Assembly (NCBI GenBank): GCA_004558485.1
Contig: SFCS01000003.1
Location: forward strand, 92,313-156,312
Length of the DNA stretch: 64,000 bases
Direction of reading: 5' to 3'
DNA from: Ruminococcus sp.
GTDB lineage: Bacteria; Bacillota; Clostridia; Oscillospirales; Acutalibacteraceae
The translations under genes and the position numbers were made by a program. Under the pieces are notes generated by a model, which was given only the letters and a program-made list of their open reading frames with translations, did not search any database and was not told the origin of the DNA. Position 1 is the first letter of the stretch. Each line of letters opens with the position of its first letter. Positions 42,451 through 51,782 of the stretch are shown here, piece by piece.

Positions 42451-42518
42451 GATGAGTTCTCCCTTCCGCATGAGCATGATTACAGCCCATTCTATGCGAA
42501 AGGGGGAGGGGTGGTGCA

Positions 42519-43640
42519 TCAGAGCATGCGCCGGATCTCCGAAAGAATGCGTGTATCCGCGTCCAAAATGGCAAGGGCGGATGCATTTTTCGCCATTTCC
42601 GCCATTTTTTCCTTGTTGTCGGTGATGGCGGTAACGGCGTCGAAAAGACGCTCTGCCGTCAGATTCTTTTCCTCAATGCAGATCGCCGCGCCGTGCTGCA
42701 CAAGCACCATGGCGTTGCGGTATTGATGATTTTCCGCGACATAGGGCGAGGGAATAAGCACGGACGGTTTGCCCGCGGCGGGGATCTCACTGAGCGTCAT
42801 CGCGCCGCAGCGGCAGATAACAAGATCCGCTGCCGCCATGCAGCGCGGCATGTCGTCGATATATTCCCGCACGGAGATGCCGTCGCCGTCAAGCGGCACA
42901 CCCGCCGCCTGCAGCGCAGCGCAGGTGTCGGCATAGCCTGCCTTTCCGACGCCGTGGATGTGCTGCAGCTTTCCGAGCACGTGGCTTTTTTTCAGCACAC
43001 CGACCATCGCCTCGTTGATATGGCGCGCGCCGAGGCTGCCTCCGAAGGACAGCACAAGCGGGCGGTCGTCGAGCGACAGCTCCCGCCGCGCCTGCCGCTT
43101 TGCGGCGGCGTCCATATGTAGGAATTCCGGTCGCAGGGGATTGCCCGTCACGACCGCCTTGCTGCCCGCGGGCAGGAAACGGCGCGCGTCCTCGCTGCAC
43201 AAAAGGACGGTCGCTCCCTCGCGCGCAAGCTCCTTGACCGTTTTGCCGGGGAAAGCATTGGACTCATGCACCAAAACGGGGATGTGCATTTTCAGCGCAC
43301 AGCGCAAAATGGGCCCGCTGACATAGCCGCCGGTGCCGATGGCGATGTCGGGTCTGAACTCCTGCAAAATGTCGCGCGAGGTGCGCCCCGCGGCGAGCAC
43401 ATAGCGCACCGTTTTCAGATTGCGCACAAAATTCTTGGGTGTCGGCTTGCGGTAGAACCCCTGCATCGGCATGGTCTTGATGGGATACCCCGCCTTCGGC
43501 ACAAGGGTCGTCTCCATCCTGCCGGTCGCGCCGACAAAGAGAATTTCCGTGTCCGCAAAGTTTTCCTCGATCAGGCGGGCAATGGCAAGAGCGGGGTTGA
43601 TGTGCCCCGCTGTGCCGCCGCCGGTCATCAAAACGCGCAT
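42519..43640 (-). CDS. murG: MurG N-acetylglucosaminyltransferase
   Basis: A 373-residue GT28 enzyme that converts lipid I to lipid II on the inner membrane face. The GT-B signatures are MTGGGTAGHINPALAIA (N-terminal), FGGSLGARHINEAM (mid) and CRCGAMTLSEIPAAGKPSVLIPSPYVAENHQ read in pieces near residue 255, the UDP-GlcNAc site. AAAAGGAG supports the ATG at 43640; a TTG six bases upstream is in frame but too close to it. Confidence 0.96.
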   Translation of the reverse strand: MRVLMTGGGTAGHINPALAIARLIEENFADTEILFVGATGRMETTLVPKAGYPIKTMPMQGFYRKPTPKNFVRNLKTVRYVLAAGRTSRDILQEFRPDIAIGTGGYVSGPILRCALKMHIPVLVHESNAFPGKTVKELAREGATVLLCSEDARRFLPAGSKAVVTGNPLRPEFLHMDAAAKRQARRELSLDDRPLVLSFGGSLGARHINEAMVGVLKKSHVLGKLQHIHGVGKAGYADTCAALQAAGVPLDGDGISVREYIDDMPRCMAAADLVICRCGAMTLSEIPAAGKPSVLIPSPYVAENHQYRNAMVLVQHGAAICIEEKNLTAERLFDAVTAITDNKEKMAEMAKNASALAILDADTRILSEIRRML

Positions 43641-43655
43641 GAGCAAGCTCCTTTT

Positions 43656-44837
43656 CTAGCCTTTTTTGAGTCGGGACTGGCGGGATATGGCAAGCACAAT
43701 CCCCATCTGCGCCAACAGCATGACAAGCGATGTGCCGCCGTAGCTGAAGAACGGCAGGCTGATGCCGGTGTTGGGCATACTGTTGGTGACAACGGCAATG
43801 TTGAGAATGACCTGTATGCCGATCTGGGCGGTCAGCCCGATCGCCAGCACGGAGCCGAATTTGTCGGGCGCGTTCATGGCAATCACAAAGCCGCGCCAAA
43901 TGAGCAGTGCGAACAAAAGCAGGATGAGCGCCGCGCCGATGAAGCCGAGCTCCTCGCACACCACGGCGAAAATGAAGTCGTTTTGCGGCTCGGGGAGGAA
44001 TAGGTGCTTCTGGCGGGAATTGCCGAGCCCCTGTCCCAAAAGGCCGCCCGAGCCGATGGTGAACAGCGATTGTACCGTCTGCCACGCCTCGTTTCTGCCG
44101 GCGGCATCGCGGGTGTAGACCTCCAGCGGGTGCAGCCACACATCGATGCGTTCCTGTTCATAATGCAGCACAAAAATGGCGAAAAACACCGCTGACGCGC
44201 CGAGCAGTACGATAAGGAAGAGGTAGCGCAGGCGGCAGCCGCCGACGAACATCAGCACCAGTCCCAGCATACAAATGAGGATCGTGCCGGACAGGTGCGG
44301 CTCCAAAAACACCAGACCGCAGGTCATCATGAGGATGCCGAGCAGCGGCAAAAAGCCGCCGGTGAAGGTGCGGATGCGTTTATAGTTCAGGGAAATAAGG
44401 TGAGAAAACAGCAAAATGAGTGAGAATTTCGCCACCTCAGACGGCTGGAACTGACCGACGCCGGGGATGCGGATCCAGCGATGGATGCCGCTTTGCGCGG
44501 GCATCAGCAGCACGACGCCCAAAAGAAGGATGGAAAACACCCACAGTATCCAGGCAAACCGATGCCAGCGGTGATAGTCCACAAAGGACAGCGCAAACAT
44601 GGCGACAATGCCGAGTGCGGCGAAAATGAGCTGTTTTTTGATGTAGAAAAAGCTGTCGCCGTTGTTGTTATAGAAAGCATAGACATAGCTTGCGGAATAG
44701 AGGCACACAAGGCCTATGACCAAAATGGCAAGCAAAATGATCAGAAAAGGAATATCAAAGCCGCCTTGGGCATAGAGAAACTTTTTCTTCTTGCGCATCG
44801 CCGCGGCGGGGTCTGCGTGCAGGGGGATCACAGACAT
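43656..44837 (-). CDS. ftsW: SEDS glycosyltransferase FtsW/SpoVE
   Basis: A 393-residue polytopic SEDS protein with ten predicted membrane segments. Hallmarks are GIHRWIRIPGVGQFQPSEVAK (putative catalytic loop), EPHLSGTILI, GSGGLLGQGLGNSRQKHLFLPEPQNDFIFAVVCEE in the large extracellular loop, and MPNTGISLPFFSYGGTSLV near the end. It polymerises lipid II with its partner class B PBP, encoded three genes upstream. FtsW and sporulation-specific SpoVE cannot be separated by sequence here. ATG at 44837 with AAAGGAG. Confidence 0.93.
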   Translation of the reverse strand: MSVIPLHADPAAAMRKKKKFLYAQGGFDIPFLIILLAILVIGLVCLYSASYVYAFYNNNGDSFFYIKKQLIFAALGIVAMFALSFVDYHRWHRFAWILWVFSILLLGVVLLMPAQSGIHRWIRIPGVGQFQPSEVAKFSLILLFSHLISLNYKRIRTFTGGFLPLLGILMMTCGLVFLEPHLSGTILICMLGLVLMFVGGCRLRYLFLIVLLGASAVFFAIFVLHYEQERIDVWLHPLEVYTRDAAGRNEAWQTVQSLFTIGSGGLLGQGLGNSRQKHLFLPEPQNDFIFAVVCEELGFIGAALILLLFALLIWRGFVIAMNAPDKFGSVLAIGLTAQIGIQVILNIAVVTNSMPNTGISLPFFSYGGTSLVMLLAQMGIVLAISRQSRLKKG

Positions 44838-44882
44838 CGTATTCACTCCTTTTCATCATCAGTATGGAAAAAATGCGGACAA

Positions 44883-45896
44883 TTATGCGAAGAACAGCAG
44901 CAGTGCCGCAGCACTGCCGAGAAGGGTGACGAGGGTGAAAACGGCAACGATCGTGTTTTCGCTCCAGCCGCACAGCTCAAAGTGATGATGCAGCGGGCTC
45001 ATTTTGAAAAGGCGCTTGCCGTGGGTGAGCTTGAAATAGCCGACCTGCAAAATGACCGACAGGTTTTCGCAGATATAGACGATGCCGATGGGGATGAGCA
45101 AAAACGGCTGGTTGAGCGCAAAGGCGATGCCGGTGAGCAGTGCGCCGATGAACAGGGAGCCGGTGTCGCCCATGAACACGCGGGCGGGGTGCAAATTCCA
45201 AAGGAGAAAGCCCGCAAGCGCCCCTGCAAAGGAGACGGAAAGCACGCCGATGCCGAACATTTTGAGCGCGCCCGCAATGGCAATAAAGGGCAGCACTGCC
45301 GTAAAGCTCACGGCGGTGCAAAGGCCGTCAACGCCGTCGGTCAGGTTGGTGGCGTTGCTCATGGCGAGAATGACGAAAACACAGAAGGGGATATACCAGA
45401 TGCCGAAATCCACATAGCCGCAAAACGGCACATAAAGCATCCCCGCGCCCGCTAAATAGGTCGAGAGGGCATAGCCGCAGGCAACGAGAATTTGCGCACC
45501 GAGCTTTTGCAGGGCGGTGAGACCGAGGTTGCGCTTCTTGACCACCTTGATATAGTCATCGGTGAAGCCGATAAGTCCGCAGCCAAGCGCCAAAAACAGT
45601 GCGCCGAACAGCTTGACGAGCGCATTTGTGCTGCCGGAGAGCACCTTTTCCGACAAAAACGCCTGGGACAGCAGCAGTGCCAGCGTCGTGACGATGGTGG
45701 CGGAGAAAATAAAAATGAGTCCGCCCATGGTCGGCGTGCCCTGCTTTTTCTGGTGCCAGGCGGGACCTTTCTCGCGGATGGTCTGTCCGAAATGCAGCTT
45801 GTGCAGCTCGGGGATCATCACCTTGCCGAGCAGCGCCGCCAGAAAAAAGGCAGTCACACCCGCGCCCATCAGCAGCAAAATTTGTTCTGTTGTCAT
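44883..45896 (-). CDS. mraY: Phospho-N-acetylmuramoyl-pentapeptide transferase
   Basis: A 337-residue membrane enzyme that makes lipid I from UDP-MurNAc-pentapeptide and undecaprenyl phosphate, with ten membrane segments. Conserved sites are GTPTMGG, GFTDDYIK (Asp pair), NATNLTDGVDGL, VFMGDTGSL and the MSPLHHHFE histidine motif. It follows murE directly, with no murF between them. Confidence 0.97.
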   Translation of the reverse strand: MTTEQILLLMGAGVTAFFLAALLGKVMIPELHKLHFGQTIREKGPAWHQKKQGTPTMGGLIFIFSATIVTTLALLLSQAFLSEKVLSGSTNALVKLFGALFLALGCGLIGFTDDYIKVVKKRNLGLTALQKLGAQILVACGYALSTYLAGAGMLYVPFCGYVDFGIWYIPFCVFVILAMSNATNLTDGVDGLCTAVSFTAVLPFIAIAGALKMFGIGVLSVSFAGALAGFLLWNLHPARVFMGDTGSLFIGALLTGIAFALNQPFLLIPIGIVYICENLSVILQVGYFKLTHGKRLFKMSPLHHHFELCGWSENTIVAVFTLVTLLGSAAALLLFFA

Positions 45897-45921
45897 ACGG
45901 CATCGTCCTTTATGTCAAGAT

Positions 45922-47361
45922 TTACAGAGTCTTCAGCGCTTCGGCGACGACCTCGCGCTCGTCGAGATGAATGGTGCCGTCGCGCAGGATCTGATAGGTC
46001 TCGTGTCCTTTTCCGGCGAGCAGCACCGTGTCGCCGGGGGCGGCGTTCGCCACCGCCCACTTAATCGCCTCAATGCGGTTTTCGATGACCCTCACGGGGG
46101 TTTTGGTGCGTTTCATGCCGTCGAGAATTTCCTCGATGATGGCAGATGGTTCTTCCGAGCGGGGATTATCCGAGGTCACAACGGCGACATCGGAAAGCGC
46201 CGCGGCAATTTCACCCATCTGCGGGCGCTTGGTGCGGTCGCGGTCGCCGCCGCAGCCGAACACGGTGATGAGGCGCCCTTTGCAGCATTCTTTCAGCGTT
46301 TTGCAGATGTTTTCAAGGCCGTCAGGCGTGTGGGCATAGTCGATGACGACGGTGAAGTCACGCCCCGTCGGCACGACCTCGGCGCGCCCCTTGACGCCCT
46401 TTGCCTGCGACAGCCCTTCGATGACGGCGTCAAACGGCAGTCCGAGGGCGAGCGCCGCGGCGGCGGTCGCCATACCGTTATATACGGAGAATTGTCCCGG
46501 AATATGCAAATGGATGCGGCCGATCTGCGTGCCGGCGATCAGCTCAAAGCGCACGCCGTCGGGCAGATGGCAGATGTTTTTCGCCGTGAAATCGGCGGTG
46601 TCGTCGGCGGCGGAATAGCGCAAAATGGGGCAGGAAAGTCCCGCCGCCAGCGCTGCCGCGTGCGGATCGTCCGCGTTGATGACGGCGGTGTCGCACATGG
46701 TGAACAACCGTTTTTTCGCGGCGAGATAGTTCTCCATCGTGCCGTGATAGTCGAGGTGATCCTGCGTCAGGTTGGTGAACACCGCGACCTCAAAATGACA
46801 GCCCGCGACTCTTTCCTGCGCGAGTGCGTGGGAGGAGACCTCCATCACGCAGCAGTCGCACCCCTCGGCGACCATCAGTGCAAACAGGCTTTGCAGCTCA
46901 TAGGTGTCGGGCGTGGTGCGGGCGGCAGGCAGCGCGCGGTCGCCGATCATGTTTTGGATCGTGCCGATCATGCCGACCTTGTGCCCCGTCTTTTCGAGAA
47001 GGGACTTGAGCAGGCAGACGGTGGTGGTCTTGCCGTTCGTGCCGGTGACGCCGATCAGCTTCAGCTTGTCGGCGGGATGCCCGAACCAATTAGCGGACAT
47101 CTGCGCCCAGGCAAGGCGCGTGGACGGCACCAAGATTTGGCGCGGCAGTCCGAGGTCGCGCTCCGCCACAACGGCGGCGACCCCCGCCGCAACGGCGTCG
47201 CCCGCAAAACGGTGTCCGTCGACGGCAGTGCCGTCGATGCAGACAAATATGCCGTCCTTTTCCACCTTGCGGGAGTCGCAGGTGATCGAGGCGACGGGCA
47301 GCTCCGTCGCCGGCAAGCCTGAGACGGCGGCGACACCCGCAAAAAGCTCTTTGATCGTCAT
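45922..47361 (-). CDS. murE: UDP-MurNAc-tripeptide ligase MurE, meso-DAP type
   Basis: A 479-residue Mur ligase. The ATP loop is GVTGTNGKTTTV, followed by EVSSHALAQERV, the carbamylated-Lys region AKKRLFT, and DYAHTPDGLENIC. The amino-acid signature is SDNPRSEEP; DNPR marks ligases adding meso-diaminopimelate rather than lysine. I use the ATG at 47361; earlier ATGs at 47392-47394 overlap the PBP stop and lack a better ribosome site. Confidence 0.95.
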   Translation of the reverse strand: MTIKELFAGVAAVSGLPATELPVASITCDSRKVEKDGIFVCIDGTAVDGHRFAGDAVAAGVAAVVAERDLGLPRQILVPSTRLAWAQMSANWFGHPADKLKLIGVTGTNGKTTTVCLLKSLLEKTGHKVGMIGTIQNMIGDRALPAARTTPDTYELQSLFALMVAEGCDCCVMEVSSHALAQERVAGCHFEVAVFTNLTQDHLDYHGTMENYLAAKKRLFTMCDTAVINADDPHAAALAAGLSCPILRYSAADDTADFTAKNICHLPDGVRFELIAGTQIGRIHLHIPGQFSVYNGMATAAAALALGLPFDAVIEGLSQAKGVKGRAEVVPTGRDFTVVIDYAHTPDGLENICKTLKECCKGRLITVFGCGGDRDRTKRPQMGEIAAALSDVAVVTSDNPRSEEPSAIIEEILDGMKRTKTPVRVIENRIEAIKWAVANAAPGDTVLLAGKGHETYQILRDGTIHLDEREVVAEALKTL

Positions 47362-47390
47362 ACGGTCTTTTGACCCCTTCCTTTCCTTCA

Positions 47391-49688
47391 TCATCCGCCG
47401 TCGGCACTGTCCTTATACAGGAAGGAGACGGTGACGGTCGTGCCGAGCGGCACCTTTTTGCCTGCCTCGACGCTTTGTTTGTTGGCGACTGCCTGACCGG
47501 AGTCCAGTCCGACACCGGACAGGCGCAGATTGATGCCGACATTGGCGGCGGCAGCGTTGGCTGCCGTGACGCTCATGCCGGAGAAATTGGGCACGGTGAC
47601 GGTTTTGTCGGTCACGCTGTCATCGGTGTACAGCACCACCATGCCGCCGCGCGGCATGGACTGCCCCGCCTCCGGCACTTGCTTTATAACGGTGGTGCCG
47701 CTGCCCACGACGCGCGCGGACAGACCGACATTCGTGATCGCCGCCTGGGCAGCGGTGGTGTTTTTGCCGACCACGGCGGGGGCGTTCGTGCTGAGCTTGG
47801 CTAGCTCGGCGTTGGTATATTTTGGCTCGACGCCGAGATAGGGCAGCACCTCCGACAGCACCTTTTGCGCGACCGGTGCGGAGATTGTGCCGCCGTAGCG
47901 CACGGCGCACTGCGGCTGATCCAAAAGCACAAGGATGGCGATTTGCGGATCGTCGGCGGGGGCAAAGCCCGCAAAGGAGGCAACCACCTCGTTGCCTTCC
48001 ATGTCGCGCTTTTCGGAGGTGCCGGTCTTGCCTGCGACGCGGTAGCCCGCGACATAGGCACTCTTGCAGCCGCCGCCGTTGACAGCCGCCTCCATCATGC
48101 CGGAGACCTGTGCCGCCGTTTCGGCGGAAACGACCTGGCGGCGCACGGTCGGCTCGGTGTTTTTCACCACATTGCCGTCGCCGTCGAGGATCTGCTGTAC
48201 AACATAGGGGGTCATCAGCTTGCCGCCGTTGGCAATGGCGGAAATGCCCGTGATCATCTGAATGGGGGTGACCTTGTTGGTCTGACCGAAAGCGGCGGTC
48301 GCCAGAGACGCTGCGGTCTCACTCAGCGTTTTTTCGGAGTGATACAGTCCCGCGTTGGAGGTCTCGCCGCTCATGTCGATGCCGGTCTTTTCGGTGAAGC
48401 CGAAGGCGGTGAAATACTTGAAGAACACATGCGCGCCCATCTTCATGCCGAGCTGCATGAAATAGGGGTTGCAGGAATTGGAGATAGCACCTGCCATGTC
48501 GAGCGTGCCGTGGCCGCCGTGCTTGTGACAGCGGATGGTCCAGCCGCCGACCTTATAATAGCCGGGGCAGTTGAAGGAGGTGGCGGCGGTCGCCGCCCCT
48601 TCCTCCAGCCCTGCGGCGGCGGTAAATACCTTGAAAACAGAGCCCGGCTCATAGGTCTCGGAAACGGCCTTGTTTTTCCACTGCTGCTGCAGCGCGGTCG
48701 TCTTTGCCGCCGCGCGTTCCTCCTCGGGCAGCGCCTCGATCTCCTTGACCTTTTCCTCGTCGGCAAGGACAAAGGGATTGTTCGGGTCATAGTCGCCTTT
48801 TGTCGCCATCGCCATGATGCCGCCGGTCTTGACATCCTGAATAAGGATACAGCCGCGGTTAGTGGAGCCGGTCTCCTTCACCGCCTCGGCGAGATATTTT
48901 TCCGCATACATCTGCACGGTCTGATTGATGGTGAGCACCAGGTGATTGCCGTCCTCGGCGTCGACGACCTTGCTGTATTCCATCTGAGAGGGCATTTCAT
49001 CGCCCCAGCCGTTCTGCGCGGTGACGATGCGTCCCGGTACGCCGGACAGCACCTCATCATAGGCCGCCTCCAGCCCTTCAAGACCGTTGTTGTCCGTGCC
49101 GGTGAAGCCGAGAACATGGGACAAAAGCGTCCCCTGCGGGTAATAGCGTTTATAGTCGGGGATGATGCTGAAAATGCCGGCGAGCTTATTCTCGGTCACC
49201 CATTTGCTGAAGGCTTCCTTTTGGTCATATTCCACCTTGGATTTGACGACCTCATACTGTGAGTTGGTCTTGCCGGTCTGATTAAAGAGCCTTTCCCTGT
49301 CCACGCCGAGCAGCGCAGAAAGCCCGTCGGCGATGAAAGCGCGCAGTCCCTCGGTGGTCGTGACGCCCGCGGGCATGCGGGCGGGCTTCACTTCGGTGAT
49401 GTCCTTCGGGGACATGATGAGCCGCCACACATCGGCGGAAATGGCAAGCGGTTCCCTGTTGGCGTCATAGATCGTGCCGCGCTTGGCAGCAACCGCGCTG
49501 TCACTCATCTGCTGCGAGCGGGCACGGGACAGCCAGGCGTCCCCCTGCACCAGCTGGATAAGCGCCATATGGCCGATCACAAGCACCACCAGCACCAGCA
49601 TGGCAGTCAGTACGATATAGTTGCGCCCATTCATTTTCCCGGACGGCTTTTTCGGCTCGGAGGCTTTGGCTTTCGGCGGTTTCGGCAT
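47391..49688 (-). CDS. Class B penicillin-binding protein with PASTA domains (SpoVD/FtsI type)
   Basis: A 765-residue transpeptidase. A short cytoplasmic N-terminus and membrane anchor (residues 23-46) precede the dimerisation domain (to about 240) and the transpeptidase domain. Active-site motifs are SVFK (Ser350), SCN (405-407) and KTGT (554-557). Two PASTA repeats follow (about 625-695 and 695-762), ending in a beta strand SFLYKDS. SpoVD of Bacillus has one PASTA; two recalls other division PBPs. It is the partner of FtsW/SpoVE. AGGGAGAG supports the ATG at 49688. Confidence 0.95.
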   Translation of the reverse strand: MPKPPKAKASEPKKPSGKMNGRNYIVLTAMLVLVVLVIGHMALIQLVQGDAWLSRARSQQMSDSAVAAKRGTIYDANREPLAISADVWRLIMSPKDITEVKPARMPAGVTTTEGLRAFIADGLSALLGVDRERLFNQTGKTNSQYEVVKSKVEYDQKEAFSKWVTENKLAGIFSIIPDYKRYYPQGTLLSHVLGFTGTDNNGLEGLEAAYDEVLSGVPGRIVTAQNGWGDEMPSQMEYSKVVDAEDGNHLVLTINQTVQMYAEKYLAEAVKETGSTNRGCILIQDVKTGGIMAMATKGDYDPNNPFVLADEEKVKEIEALPEEERAAAKTTALQQQWKNKAVSETYEPGSVFKVFTAAAGLEEGAATAATSFNCPGYYKVGGWTIRCHKHGGHGTLDMAGAISNSCNPYFMQLGMKMGAHVFFKYFTAFGFTEKTGIDMSGETSNAGLYHSEKTLSETAASLATAAFGQTNKVTPIQMITGISAIANGGKLMTPYVVQQILDGDGNVVKNTEPTVRRQVVSAETAAQVSGMMEAAVNGGGCKSAYVAGYRVAGKTGTSEKRDMEGNEVVASFAGFAPADDPQIAILVLLDQPQCAVRYGGTISAPVAQKVLSEVLPYLGVEPKYTNAELAKLSTNAPAVVGKNTTAAQAAITNVGLSARVVGSGTTVIKQVPEAGQSMPRGGMVVLYTDDSVTDKTVTVPNFSGMSVTAANAAAANVGINLRLSGVGLDSGQAVANKQSVEAGKKVPLGTTVTVSFLYKDSADGG

Positions 49689-49787
49689 CGTGTTTCTCTC
49701 CCTATAATACCACAAAGAGAGTCAAGAATGTATCCCGACTCTCGGTTGCAGCATGCAGCTAGTATATTTTATGAAGGCGGTCGGTTT

Positions 49788-50264
49788 TTATGAAAAGAAA
49801 CCGACGATGGCGTCGATGGCTTTGGAAAGCCAGTTGTCGCTGTCCGCGGCGACGGTGACGGTGTCGCTGCCGGACACGGTGATGTAGGTGATCTGACTGC
49901 CGTCCGCGGCGGTCATGCCGTTTTGACGGGCATAGTCGTTGACATTGGCGATGGAGGTCTTGCTCGCAAGCTCGCTCTGCAGCCGTATCTGCTCGCTTTG
50001 CAGCTCCGAAAGCCGCGCCTTGCTCTCGCTGATCTGCGAGTTCATTTCAGTGAGGCGGACATTGGAGGTGATGAGAAAGCCGATGACGAACAAGGCGGCA
50101 ATCGCAACCGCCAGATAGGCGACCGCGTTGAAAAAGCGCTGTAAGCGCGCCCGCTTATGCGACTGTTTTTGCTCTTTTTTGTTCAACTTCAGAGCGACAA
50201 GCTCCGCGCGCTTTGTCTCAAACAGGGACAGGTCATAGGCGGTGCCGCTGTTGCCCGTTGCCAT
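49788..50264 (-). CDS. ftsL: FtsL-like division protein
   Basis: A 158-residue bitopic protein with a basic cytoplasmic region (KLNKKEQKQSHKRARLQR), one membrane segment (residues 48-66) and an extracellular coiled coil (NSQISESKARLSELQSEQ). Its position between rsmH and the PBP identifies it as FtsL, which links DivIB/DivIC to the SEDS-PBP pair. GAGGAGG precedes the ATG. A 100-base gap to the PBP gene holds a short GAGAGTC/GACTCTC inverted repeat but no clear promoter. Confidence 0.85.
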   Translation of the reverse strand: MATGNSGTAYDLSLFETKRAELVALKLNKKEQKQSHKRARLQRFFNAVAYLAVAIAALFVIGFLITSNVRLTEMNSQISESKARLSELQSEQIRLQSELASKTSIANVNDYARQNGMTAADGSQITYITVSGSDTVTVAADSDNWLSKAIDAIVGFFS

Positions 50265-50300
50265 TTGCTATTCCTCCTCTTTCGATACTTCCTTTGCTTT

Positions 50301-51239
50301 TCAGTCTTTGTATGCCGCGTGCAGCCGTTCGGCATACCGCAGCTTGGCGGAGCGGCAGCGCGGATTGGCGGCAAGCTCCTCTGCGGATGCGGTGACGGGC
50401 TTTCCGACGCGCGCCGCGGGCGTGCGTCCGCAGGTGCAGATGGGAAAATCCTTCGGGCAGATGCAGCCTTGCTTCCAGGCATGCATGTGCTGCTTGACGA
50501 TGCGATCTTCAAGTGAGTGAAAGGTGATGACGGCAAGGATGCCGCCGTCCCTCAGACAGTCAAAAGCGGTGTCGAGCGCGCGGGTGAGACACCCGAGCTC
50601 GTCGTTGACGGCGATGCGCAGCGCCTGAAACACCCGCCGTGCGGGATGGCCGTCCCGCCGCGCCGCCGCAGGGACGGCAGAGGCAATGATGTCGGCAAGC
50701 TGCAGGGTGGTCTCGATGGGGGCTGTCTGCCGCGCGCGGCAGACGGCACGGGCGATTTGACGGGAGAACCGTTCCTCGCCGTAGGTGAGAAAAATATCGG
50801 CAAGCGCCCGCTCGTCCAGTGCGTTCACAAGGTCGGCGGCAGTTTGCCCGCTTTGGCTCATGCGCATGTCGAGCGGCGCGTCCGCGTGAAACGAAAAACC
50901 GCGCGCGCCGGTGTCGAGCTGATGAGAGGAAACGCCGATGTCGAGAAGGATGCCGTCCACGGCGGCAATGCCGAGGGAGGAAAGCACCTTGTCCATTTCG
51001 GTGAAATTCGATTGCACCACCGTGACGGGAAGACCCGCCAGCGCCGCGCCGGCTTCCTTGACGGCGTCGGGGTCGCGGTCGAGCGCAATAAGTCTGCCGC
51101 CCGCAAGGCGCGAGGCGATGGCTCTGCTGTGTCCGCCGCCGCCCGCCGTGCCGTCAAGATAGATGCCGTCCGGTTTGATCGCCAGCGCATCGACGGTCTC
51201 GTGCAGGAGGACGGGAATGTGATAGGTCGTATCCGCCAT
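50301..51239 (-). CDS. rsmH: 16S rRNA (cytosine1402-N4)-methyltransferase
   Basis: A 312-residue SAM-dependent methylase modifying C1402 in the 30S P site. Signature sites are HIPVLLHETVDAL, DGTAGGGGHSRAIA (SAM loop), LDRDPDAV, LLDIGVSSHQLD and FHSLEDRIVKQ. A C-terminal four-Cys cluster (CICPKDFPICTCG) looks able to bind metal. ATG at 51239, 13 bases after mraZ. Confidence 0.97.
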   Translation of the reverse strand: MADTTYHIPVLLHETVDALAIKPDGIYLDGTAGGGGHSRAIASRLAGGRLIALDRDPDAVKEAGAALAGLPVTVVQSNFTEMDKVLSSLGIAAVDGILLDIGVSSHQLDTGARGFSFHADAPLDMRMSQSGQTAADLVNALDERALADIFLTYGEERFSRQIARAVCRARQTAPIETTLQLADIIASAVPAAARRDGHPARRVFQALRIAVNDELGCLTRALDTAFDCLRDGGILAVITFHSLEDRIVKQHMHAWKQGCICPKDFPICTCGRTPAARVGKPVTASAEELAANPRCRSAKLRYAERLHAAYKD

Positions 51240-51252
51240 GATACAAGCCCTT

Positions 51253-51672
51253 TCAGAAACCGAGGTTTGCAAACTCTTCCTCCATGTTCTCGGGAGAAAG
51301 CGTTTCCATTTCGGCGTCATAGGTTTCGGGGTTCCAGATCTCGGCGCGTTTGCCCGCACCGATGACGAGCGCCGCCTTTTCAAGGCCGGCATATTCCAAA
51401 AGATGCCGCGGCAGCAGGATGCGCCCCTGCGCGTCCGGCGTGACATCCTCGGCGTTGGAGGTGAGCTGACGCATCAGGACGCGCCCCTTTGTCATGGGCA
51501 GTGCGGCGATCTGATCCAGCATGGCGTCCCATTCGTCGGTGGAGTAGAGGCAGATGCAGCGGTCGAGAACAACGGCGGCGATAAAGCTCTCGCCGAGCTT
51601 TTCACGCAGCTTGGCGGGAACGAACAAACGCCCCTTTGCGTCAACATTGTGTTGATACCGTCCGTACAGCAC
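51253..51672 (-). CDS. mraZ: Transcriptional regulator MraZ
   Basis: A 139-residue protein with two SpoVT/AbrB-like swapped-hairpin domains. DAKGRLFVPAKLREKL is the first DXXXR motif and DAQGRILLPRHLLEYA the second. MraZ forms a ring that binds repeated boxes upstream of its own operon and represses it. The GTG at 51672 is chosen because GGAGG is eight bases upstream and the resulting start aligns with known MraZ N-termini; a GTG at 51681 abuts the ribosome site. It is the first gene of the dcw operon. Confidence 0.95.
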   Translation of the reverse strand: MLYGRYQHNVDAKGRLFVPAKLREKLGESFIAAVVLDRCICLYSTDEWDAMLDQIAALPMTKGRVLMRQLTSNAEDVTPDAQGRILLPRHLLEYAGLEKAALVIGAGKRAEIWNPETYDAEMETLSPENMEEEFANLGF

Positions 51673-51694
51673 CCTACTCACCTCCGTTTTTCAC

Positions 51695-51728
51695 TGTGGA
51701 AAGAGATTGTGGAAAACTCTGTGGAATT
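51695..51728 (-). promoter_or_regulatory. Three DnaA-box-like nonamers in the mraZ leader
   Basis: Minus-strand nonamers CTTTCCACA, TTTTCCACA and AATTCCACA end in the TCCACA core of the DnaA box (TTATCCACA), spaced 12-13 bp. The middle one differs at one position. They lie between the MraZ boxes and the start codon. Confidence 0.4.
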
Positions 51729-51740
51729 GTTAAAAACTCA

Positions 51741-51777
51741 CCACTTTGCACCCTTTCGATGCACTTTTAACCACTTA
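51741..51777 (-). promoter_or_regulatory. MraZ operator: four boxes at 10-bp period
   Basis: Minus-strand heptamers TAAGTGG, AAAGTGC, GAAAGGG and AAAGTGG are each separated by three bases, matching the AAAGTG-N-N3 direct repeats described for MraZ. They start about six bases after the -10 box of the mraZ promoter, so binding would block the transcription start. Confidence 0.8.
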
Positions 51778-51782
51778 CCAAC

